Made by a program: the position numbers and the translations under genes. This document shows, piece by piece, positions 47,184-53,518 of a stretch of DNA of 64,000 nt. The notes beneath the pieces are model-generated. The model was given only the letters and a program-made list of their open reading frames with translations. It was not told where the DNA came from and made no database searches. This DNA comes from Solwaraspora sp. WMMD1047 (GTDB taxonomy: Bacteria > Actinomycetota > Actinomycetes > Mycobacteriales > Micromonosporaceae), in NCBI RefSeq assembly GCF_029626155.1, contig NZ_JARUBL010000001.1, positions 806,001 through 870,000 of the forward strand. Reading direction: 5' to 3'. Within the stretch, counting starts at the first letter, position 1; each line of letters begins with the position of its first letter.

Positions 47184-48115
47184 GCCGGCACCTCCGCCCT
47201 CGCCGCCGCGATCCGCCGTGAGTTGACCACCGCCATGGTATGTACCTCCTGCTCGGTGAAGCCGGCGTCGAGGAGCCGATCGGCGAAGAGCGCCAGACCG
47301 TCCTCGACCGGCGGGTTGAAGGGTTGCCCCAGGTCGCTGGAGAGAATCGAGTTTTCCGGGCCGACCGCCCGGATGTTGGCGAAGAGGTCGGCCCAGGAGA
47401 CCTTGCCGCTGTGCGGGGTGGTGAAGCAGCGTTCCAGTAGGGCACCGGCGTCGGCCAGTTCCCGCTGCTGGGCCACCGGCAGCCGCTGCGAGGTGAACTC
47501 GGGGTGGGTGACGACGATCCGGCGTACGCCCTCCTGGCGGGCGGCCCGGACGACGGCGAGGATCTCGGCGCCGGCGAGGTGTCCGGTGGCGAGCACGAGG
47601 TCGTGCCGGGCCATCACCCGCAGGACCTTCCGTACCTCGTCGAGCACCTGCCCGTCGGGGTCGACGACCTCGACGGGCGCCGGCACGATCTGCTGGGCGT
47701 GCAGGTCGGCCTGGAGCGCCCCCCACATCGCCGGCTTCGAACCGGGCAGGTCCTGGGCGCTGCTGCGGCGCTGGTTACCCGAGTCCACGGTGGGCATCCA
47801 GACGATCCGGGCGCCCTGCCGGCCGGCGATCTCGACGGCCGTCGGGTTCATCCCGCCCATCGAGCCGTTGAGCGTGATTGCGCCGAGCACGTCGACCGCG
47901 GGGACGACCTTGCGGACCACCGCCGCCCGCTCGGCGGTCGCCACGTAGTGCGACTTGAGGACGAAGCCGGCGATGCCGACCTCGGCGCAGCGCCGGGCCA
48001 GGTCGAGGTCGTCGATCCGGCGCTCCATCACGTCGGGCGCCACGTGTACGTGGGTGTCGTAGGCGCCGCGGACCAGGGCGCGGGCGCGGGCGGAGGGGAC
48101 GGGGTGGTCAGACAT
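47180..48115 (-). CDS. DUF6282 protein, TIM-barrel metal-hydrolase-like
   Basis: A 311-residue protein of unknown function. YDTHVHVAPDVMERRIDD at residues 19-36 gives an HxH metal motif (His22, His24) like the amidohydrolase superfamily; further candidate ligands are GFVLKSHYVAT near 56, VVTHPEF near 201 and SSDLGQPFNPP near 252. The context with a 4-oxalomesaconate hydratase and aldolase suggests a hydrolase or lactonase feeding that pathway; this is inference. The start codon overlaps the gntR stop by eight bases and the stop overlaps the galB-like start. Confidence 0.7.
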   Translation of the reverse strand: MSDHPVPSARARALVRGAYDTHVHVAPDVMERRIDDLDLARRCAEVGIAGFVLKSHYVATAERAAVVRKVVPAVDVLGAITLNGSMGGMNPTAVEIAGRQGARIVWMPTVDSGNQRRSSAQDLPGSKPAMWGALQADLHAQQIVPAPVEVVDPDGQVLDEVRKVLRVMARHDLVLATGHLAGAEILAVVRAARQEGVRRIVVTHPEFTSQRLPVAQQRELADAGALLERCFTTPHSGKVSWADLFANIRAVGPENSILSSDLGQPFNPPVEDGLALFADRLLDAGFTEQEVHTMAVVNSRRIAAARAEVPA

Positions 48116-48803
48116 TCTCGGTCCTTCGGGCTCCGGCCATGGTGGCGGTGTTGGCGAGGTTGGTCTCGACGCTGCCGAGATGCCGGCGCATGGCCGTTTC
48201 GGCGGCGTCCGGATCGCCGTCGGCGATGGCCTCGACGATGGCGGTGTGCTCCGCGAGGGACCGGGCCGCCCGCCCGGGCACCAGGATGGTGCGGAACTGG
48301 TATCTGACCAGTTGGGCGCGGAGTCCGGCGATCAGCCGGGCCGCGGTCTCGTGCCGGGCCGCGGCGATGATCGCGGCGTGCAGCTCGGCGTTGTGGTCGG
48401 AGTATCCGAGCAGGTCCTCCGCCTCCAGTTTGCGGGTCATCTGGCCGAGTACCCGGCGGATCGACGCGATCTCCTGGGCGGTCGCCTCAAGCGCGGCCTG
48501 CCGCGCCGCGAGGCCCTCAAGGACGGCCCGCGCCTGGAGGATCTCGATCGCCTCGGCCTCGGTGACGAGTCGGACGTGCGCGCCCCGGTTCGGCGTCTGG
48601 ATCACCAGGCCGTCCTGGCCGAGCCGGACCAGCACGGTGCGGACCACCGCCCGGCTGACCTGGAGCCGGTCGGCGAGCACGACCTCGACCAGCCGCTCGT
48701 TCGGCATCAGCTCGCCGGTCAGGATCGCCTGTCGCAGCTGCTCGTAGGCGATGTCGACCGCTGGTCGGGGCGAGCCGGCCGGGCCGCGTGTGGTGCCGCT
48801 CAT
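48108..48803 (-). CDS. GntR-family (FCD) transcriptional regulator
   Basis: A 231-residue regulator. Residues about 15-80 form the winged helix (AYEQLRQAILTGELMPNERL, then LADRLQVSRAVVRTVLVRLG) and residues 90-220 the FCD ligand domain, with possible metal ligands in GYSDHNAELHAAIIAAARHE near 136 and RSLAEHTAIVEAI near 186. The ATG at 48803 is used. It is the first gene of the reverse catabolic operon and divergent from an ABC transporter, so it probably controls both; the inducer is unknown. Confidence 0.88.
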   Translation of the reverse strand: MSGTTRGPAGSPRPAVDIAYEQLRQAILTGELMPNERLVEVVLADRLQVSRAVVRTVLVRLGQDGLVIQTPNRGAHVRLVTEAEAIEILQARAVLEGLAARQAALEATAQEIASIRRVLGQMTRKLEAEDLLGYSDHNAELHAAIIAAARHETAARLIAGLRAQLVRYQFRTILVPGRAARSLAEHTAIVEAIADGDPDAAETAMRRHLGSVETNLANTATMAGARRTENV

Positions 48804-49190
48804 GGGCAGATCACCGCTCCTCACCTGGGCGCCGTCAGGACAGTCCCGCTCCGGGTGACCGCCCAGGCAACAACGGGTAGTGGCTGCCCGCAAAGTTGTC
48901 TCCAATTTGGTTAACGATTTGGTCCACAGTATTGTATCCAAGGCGAGACCTTCTGCAGGACGCCGGCCGACCAGCGGGCTGAGCTGCTGGAACCCTTCGG
49001 AGAGCTGGGGAGCTGAGGGTGGCACGCCGTTTTTCGCCGGATTTCGACGGTGACAGGCGTAAGTGAGTGACCTACGATTCTCGACCGGGCGACGATCGAT
49101 GCGCGTTGTTGACCGTCACGGTGATGGGGTCCACACCCGTGCGGGTGCCTAAGGTGCCTGCTCACTTACCACGTTGGAAAAGCTGGAGGC
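48804..49190. other. divergent control region of the catabolic cluster
   Basis: 387 bases without a gene between gntR and the ABC transporter. It holds the overlapping promoters and TTG-N4-CAA sites at 48896-48941, and a nine-base inverted pair GTAAGTGAG (49059-49067) with CTCACTTAC (49161-49169) in the transporter leader. Confidence 0.55.
48896..48941. promoter_or_regulatory. overlapping divergent promoters with two candidate GntR sites
   Basis: TTGTCTCCAA (48896-48905) and TTGTATCCAA (48932-48941) share the dyad TTG-N4-CAA and lie 36 bp apart. Forward, TTGGTT (48907-48912), 17 bases and TATTGT (48930-48935) form a promoter for the ABC genes; reverse, TACAAT (complement of 48931-48936) is a -10 for gntR. 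The right-hand site covers both -10 elements, so a bound repressor would shut both directions. Confidence 0.55.
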
Positions 49191-50213
49191 ATGATGTTCA
49201 AACGCTCTCGGGTGCTGGCAGCAGCTGCGCTGGCCACGGCCCTACTGGCCACGAGTGGTTGTACGGGCTCCGATTCGGACGGTGAAGCCGAGTCGACGGG
49301 AGAGATGGACAAGGTTGGCTACATCACGGCCTTCGGGGCGGTCGGGCGGGACGCCTTCGTCTGGGTGGCCAAGGAGAAGGGCTACTTCAAAGAGGCCGGC
49401 ATCGAGGTCGAGATCCAGGAGGGCGCGGGCAACGTGCCGAACCTGACCGCCCTCAAGGCCGGTCAGGTCCAGTTCGGCGCGCTCGACTTCACCGGTGCGG
49501 TGATCCAGGCGGGCAAGGGTGAGTTCACCGAGTGGCGGGCCATCGCGGCCGTCCACCAGCAGACGCTGATCTCGGTGATGACCACCGCCGACACCAACAT
49601 CACCACCCCGAAGGACCTGGAGAACAAGACCATGGCCACCGCGGCCGGGTCGGTGACCGAGCTGCTCTTCCCGGCGTACGCCGAGCTGGCCGGGATCGAC
49701 CCCGCGAAGGTCAAGATCCAGGGCGCCCAGCCCACCGCGCTGAACGGCCTGATGGCGAGCCGCCAGGTCGACGCGCTCGGCACCTTCCTGCTCAGCCGGG
49801 GGGCGCTGGCGACCGCGTCGAAGAAGGAGGTCGTCATCCTGCCCTACAGCGACTACCTCCGCGACCTCTTCGGCAACGCCATCATCACCACCCCGAAGCT
49901 GATCCAGGACGACCCGGACCTGGTACGCCGCTTCACCGGCGCGATCCTCAAGGGGCTGCAGTACAGCGTCGACAACCCCGAGGAGGCCGCCACCATCCTC
50001 AACAAGGTGAAGCCGACCTACGCGGTCGCGGCCGGCAAGGGCGAGATCGACGCGATGGCGCCCTACGTCGCGCCGGCCGGTGGCGCGCCGATCGGCTCCA
50101 TGGACGAGGCCCGGGTGGCCCGCACGATCGCCATCCTGCAGGCATCCAACCTGATCCCGGGTGACCTGCCGCCGGCGAACGTCGTCGACCTCAGCTTCGT
50201 ACCGAAGTCCTGA
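49191..50213 (+). CDS. NitT/TauT-type ABC transporter substrate-binding lipoprotein
   Basis: A 340-residue lipoprotein of the nitrate/sulfonate/taurine or NMT1-like binding family. The signal MMFKRSRVLAAAALATALLA ends in a lipobox with Cys24. The mature part has WVAKEKGYFKEAGIEVEIQ near residue 58, FGALDFTGAVIQAGKGEF near 98 and TALNGLMASRQVDALGTFLL near 182. The substrate is unknown; context suggests a small organic acid. The GGAGG ribosome binding site favours ATG 49194 as much as 49191. A stem-loop separates it from the permease gene. Confidence 0.9.
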   Translation: MMFKRSRVLAAAALATALLATSGCTGSDSDGEAESTGEMDKVGYITAFGAVGRDAFVWVAKEKGYFKEAGIEVEIQEGAGNVPNLTALKAGQVQFGALDFTGAVIQAGKGEFTEWRAIAAVHQQTLISVMTTADTNITTPKDLENKTMATAAGSVTELLFPAYAELAGIDPAKVKIQGAQPTALNGLMASRQVDALGTFLLSRGALATASKKEVVILPYSDYLRDLFGNAIITTPKLIQDDPDLVRRFTGAILKGLQYSVDNPEEAATILNKVKPTYAVAAGKGEIDAMAPYVAPAGGAPIGSMDEARVARTIAILQASNLIPGDLPPANVVDLSFVPKS

Positions 50214-50277
50214 CGGTCGGCGTCGTCAGTACCGGACCGAGGTCTCGGCCACCGGCCGGGACGCGTCGCTGACGGAC

Positions 50278-50319
50278 CGGGAGGGTGACGGAACGGCGAG
50301 CAGATCCGTCACCCTCCCG
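50278..50319 (+). terminator. stem-loop between binding-protein and permease genes
   Basis: CGGGAGGGTGACGGA (50278-50292) pairs exactly with 50305-50319 across a 12-base loop. Being inside the transporter operon, it more likely protects the upstream mRNA or lowers permease and ATPase expression relative to the binding protein than ends the operon. Confidence 0.7.
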
Positions 50320-50377
50320 CCGCCGCGACGCTTGTGGAATTTCCTGAGCTGGACGACCGACGACCTCTGGACCAACG

Positions 50378-51166
50378 ATGACTGACAAGCGGACGAACGC
50401 CTGGCTGGGGCAGCTCTGGTCGACCGCCGGGCTGCCCTTCCTGGGCGTGGTGCTGGCGATCGCCGGCTGGTGGCTGGCGACCGTGCTCTTCGAGATCGAA
50501 CCGTTCTTCCTGCCCGCGCCCCCGGACGTGGTCGAGGCGTTCCTGCGGCTGCCGGGCTATCTCCTCGGCGAGGCGCGGGTGACCCTCATGGAGACCGTTG
50601 TCGGGTTCGGCATCGCCGCGGTGGGCGGGATGCTGATGGCGGTCGTGCTCGCCGCCTCCCGGACGGTGGAGCGGATGACCCTGCCGCTGATCGCCGGGAT
50701 CAACGCGGTGCCGAAGGTGGCGCTCGCGCCCCTGCTCCTGGTCTGGATCGGGTTCGGCATCCAGCCCAAGATCGTTATGGTGGTCCTGCTCTGCTTCTTC
50801 CCGATCATGGTCTCCACCATGGCCGGTCTCACCTCCACCCCGAACGACCTGCGGGAGCTGGCCAGCTCGCTGTCGGCGTCGTGGTGGCAGACCTTCGTCA
50901 AGGTCCGGCTGCCCGGCGCCCTGCCCCAGGTCTTCGTCGGGCTGAAGGTGGCGACCTCACTCGCGATCATCGGCGCGATCATCGGCGAGGTGATCCAGCC
51001 CGACCGTGGGCTCGGCTCGGTCGTGGTCAGCTCCGGCCAGTCCGCCGACACGCCGCTGGCCTTCGCCGCGCTCACCCTGCTCGCCATCATGGGCGCCCTC
51101 CTCTTCTATCTCGTGGCGGGCCTGGAGCGGATTCTCGTGCCCTGGGCCAGATCGATCACCTCCTGA
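50378..51166 (+). CDS. NitT/TauT-type ABC transporter permease
   Basis: A 262-residue inner-membrane protein with about six spans. The EAA loop that docks the ATPase is ELASSLSASWWQTFVKVRLP near residues 162-181, followed by GALPQVFVGLKVATSLAIIG, both typical of the SsuC/TauC group. It probably forms a homodimer. No clear ribosome binding site precedes the ATG at 50378. The ATPase gene follows after 25 bases. Confidence 0.92.
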   Translation: MTDKRTNAWLGQLWSTAGLPFLGVVLAIAGWWLATVLFEIEPFFLPAPPDVVEAFLRLPGYLLGEARVTLMETVVGFGIAAVGGMLMAVVLAASRTVERMTLPLIAGINAVPKVALAPLLLVWIGFGIQPKIVMVVLLCFFPIMVSTMAGLTSTPNDLRELASSLSASWWQTFVKVRLPGALPQVFVGLKVATSLAIIGAIIGEVIQPDRGLGSVVVSSGQSADTPLAFAALTLLAIMGALLFYLVAGLERILVPWARSITS

Positions 51167-51191
51167 AAGCCATCACCCCGTTGGGAGCGCA

Positions 51192-51971
51192 ATGATCAAG
51201 ATCGCGGGTGTTTCGCGTACGTTCCGGGGCCGGTCGGGGACCGTCGAGGCGTTACGCGACATCGACATCAACATCGAAGAGGGCGAGTTCCTCGCGGTGA
51301 TCGGCCGGTCCGGCTGCGGCAAGTCGACCCTGCTACGGCTGATCGCCGGGCTGCTCGCGCCGACCGCGGGCGACGTGCTGGTCGGCGGCGACCGGGTGGT
51401 CCGCCCGCGCCGGGACGTGTCGATGGTGTTCCAGCGGCCGGCGCTGCTGCCCTGGCGCAGCGTGCTCGACAACGTCCTGTTGCCGGTGGAGATCTTCCGC
51501 TGGAAGCGGTCGACGCATCGGGAGCACGCGCTGCGGCTGCTGGAGATGACCGGCCTGGCGGACTTCGCCGGCCGGCTGCCGCACGAACTCTCCGGCGGCA
51601 TGCAGCAGCGGGTCTCGCTCTGCCGGGCGCTCATCCAGCGGCCGAAGGTGATGCTGATGGACGAGCCGTTCTCCGCCCTGGACGCGCTGACCCGGGAGGA
51701 GCTCGCGGTCGAGTTGCAGCGCATCCACATGGAGCTGGGGACGACGGTGGTCTTCGTGACCCACTCCATCCAGGAGGCGGTGCTGCTGGCCGACCGGGTG
51801 GCGGTGCTGAGCTCCCGCCCCGGCCAGCTCCGCCGGATCGTCGACGTGGACATCCCACGGCCCCGGTCGTTCGGGCGCAACGCCCATCTGGAGCGGGTCT
51901 CCGCCTGCTCCGCCGAGCTGCACCAACTGCTCGGCGTCGGCGACCAGGAGCCGGCGGGCCACCCCGGCTGA
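51192..51971 (+). CDS. NitT/TauT-type ABC transporter ATPase
   Basis: A 259-residue ATPase: Walker A GRSGCGKST at residues 38-46, signature LSGGMQQRVSLCR, Walker B VMLMDEPFSALDA and H-loop FVTHSIQEAV. It energises the adjacent permease. It is a close paralogue of the orphan ATPase at 38268-39053. The last residues (DQEPAGHPG) and the stop run into a 28-bp tandem repeat. Confidence 0.95.
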   Translation: MIKIAGVSRTFRGRSGTVEALRDIDINIEEGEFLAVIGRSGCGKSTLLRLIAGLLAPTAGDVLVGGDRVVRPRRDVSMVFQRPALLPWRSVLDNVLLPVEIFRWKRSTHREHALRLLEMTGLADFAGRLPHELSGGMQQRVSLCRALIQRPKVMLMDEPFSALDALTREELAVELQRIHMELGTTVVFVTHSIQEAVLLADRVAVLSSRPGQLRRIVDVDIPRPRSFGRNAHLERVSACSAELHQLLGVGDQEPAGHPG

Positions 51972-51976
51972 CCGGG

Positions 51977-52070
51977 TCCGGCGGGCCACCCCCGGCTGGT
52001 CGGCTCCGGCGGGCCACCCCCGGCTGGTCGGCTCCGGCGGGCCACCCCCGGCTGGTCGGCTCCGGCGGGA
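51977..52070. repeat. 28-bp tandem repeat between convergent genes
   Basis: The 28-bp unit starting TCCGGCGGGCCACCCCCGGC occurs three times without mismatch (51977-52004, 52005-52032, 52033-52060) with a fourth partial copy to 52070. A degenerate copy lies in the end of the ATPase gene. It fills the space between two convergent stops and may act in termination, or be a slippage product. Confidence 0.92.
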
Positions 52071-53159
52071 TCAGTCCACCGGCAGCCGGTAGCCGCGTTT
52101 CACCACGGTCTGGATCACGCCCGGCGTACCCAGGCCGGCCCGCAGCCGGGCCACCGCCATCTCGACGGCGTGCTCGTCGGCGCCGCGCGGCAGGGTACGC
52201 AGCAGCGCGGCCCGGGACAGCACCCGCCCCGGAGACTGCGCCAGCGCGCGCAGCACTGCCATCGGCGCGGGCGCCAGCGGGCGCAGCTCGCCGTCGACGA
52301 CGGCGGCGTGACCGCGCAGGGTCAACAGGTGCCCCGCCACCTTCACGTTCACCGCCCGCTGCGGGAGCTCGTCGATGAGGGTCCGGACCAGCGCGCCGAG
52401 GCGGGCCCGGCCGGGGGCGAGGACGGGGATGCCGTGCCGACGCAGCGGGGTCGCGGTCACCGGGCCGACGCAGGCGGCCAGCACGTCCGAGCGGAACGCG
52501 TCCAGCACCGCGTCGGCGCTCGGACCGGCGGCCCGCAGCAGGGCCTCCACGGCCGGTGCCGAGGTGAACGTGACCGCGTCGACGAGCCGGCCGGTGATCA
52601 GGTCGACCAGCCGGTGCAGCGGCGCCGGGTCGGTCGGCGGCGCCCAGCGGTAGACCGGCAGCTCGATGACCGCCGCGCCGGCCTCCTCCAGGGCGGCGGT
52701 GCACTCCGGCTGGCGGTCCCCGTGCAGTTGCATGGCGACGAGTTGGCCGGCGACGCCGCGATCCTTGAGGTGCGTGATCACCTCCTCGCAGCTCTCCGAG
52801 GCCGGCGACCACTCGTCGTGCAGCCCGGCCGCGCGGATGGCCCCTCTGGCCTTCGGCCCCCGGGCCACGATGTAGGCGCGGGACAGCACCAGCCGCAGCG
52901 GTTCGGCCAACCCCCAGCCCTCGGCCGCCTCCAGCCAGCCGCGCATGCCGATCCCGGTGTTGGCGACCAGCACGTCGGGCGGGTTGTCCAGGCAGGCCCG
53001 GGTGGCGGCGCGCAGTTCCGAGTCGTCGGCGAGCGGCACGATCCGCAGCGCCGGCGCGAGCACCACCCGGGCGCCACGGCGCTCCAGCATGGCGGCCAGT
53101 TCGTCGCGTCGGCGGTCCGCGGTGACACCGATCGTGAAGCCTGCCAGCTCGTCGGCCAT
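52071..53159 (-). CDS. nnaR: HemD-like/winged-helix regulator of nitrite assimilation (NnaR type)
   Basis: A 362-residue fusion: residues about 1-260 are a uroporphyrinogen-III synthase-like (HemD) domain (GFTIGVTADRRRDELAAMLE, then VDAVTFTSAPAVEALLRAAG), and residues about 275-360 are an OmpR-type winged helix (APAPMAVLRALAQSPGRVLS, VVKRGYRLPVD). Actinobacterial proteins of this build, such as NnaR of Mycobacterium smegmatis and Rv0260c of M. tuberculosis, regulate nitrate/nitrite assimilation. A regulator is more likely than a heme enzyme, given the DNA-binding domain and nirBD linkage. It overlaps nirD by one base. Confidence 0.85.
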   Translation of the reverse strand: MADELAGFTIGVTADRRRDELAAMLERRGARVVLAPALRIVPLADDSELRAATRACLDNPPDVLVANTGIGMRGWLEAAEGWGLAEPLRLVLSRAYIVARGPKARGAIRAAGLHDEWSPASESCEEVITHLKDRGVAGQLVAMQLHGDRQPECTAALEEAGAAVIELPVYRWAPPTDPAPLHRLVDLITGRLVDAVTFTSAPAVEALLRAAGPSADAVLDAFRSDVLAACVGPVTATPLRRHGIPVLAPGRARLGALVRTLIDELPQRAVNVKVAGHLLTLRGHAAVVDGELRPLAPAPMAVLRALAQSPGRVLSRAALLRTLPRGADEHAVEMAVARLRAGLGTPGVIQTVVKRGYRLPVD

Positions 53160-53518
53160 CAGCCGCCCAATCCGGCATCGACCTCGACCAGACCGTCCCG
53201 GCAGCGCACCGGGTAGGTCGGCACCCGCACCTCGGGCACGTCCAGGCAGCGACCGGTCCGCAGGTCGTAGACCTGCTTGTGCAGCGGGGAGGCGACGGTG
53301 GGGATCTCGCCGCGACTGCCGACGATGCCGCGCGACATCACGTACGCGCCGTTGATCGGGTCCAGGTTGCCGATCGCGAACAGCTCGCCGTCGTGGGTCC
53401 GGTAGATCGCGACCTGCTCGCCGCCGACCAGGGCGGCCACCCCGCGCTCCGGCTCCAGCAGCCGGTACGGGCAGACGGGCACCCATCTGGTGCCGGTCGT
53501 CACGGTGTCGGTGCTCAT
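53159..53518 (-). CDS. nirD: nitrite reductase small subunit NirD
   Basis: A 119-residue Rieske-like subunit of the assimilatory NADH-nitrite reductase. It has the NirD fold pattern: WVPVCPYRLLEPERGVAALV near residue 12, IYRTHDGELFAIGNLDPING near 38 and SPLHKQVYDLRTGRCLDVPE near 77. The Rieske Cys/His ligands are absent, as is normal for NirD. It overlaps nirB by four bases and nnaR by one. Confidence 0.94.
   Translation of the reverse strand: MSTDTVTTGTRWVPVCPYRLLEPERGVAALVGGEQVAIYRTHDGELFAIGNLDPINGAYVMSRGIVGSRGEIPTVASPLHKQVYDLRTGRCLDVPEVRVPTYPVRCRDGLVEVDAGLGG

Noticed and set aside
52071-53159. Plain uroporphyrinogen-III synthase (hemD)
   Set aside because: The C-terminal winged helix and nirBD linkage indicate a regulator; no other heme genes are near.
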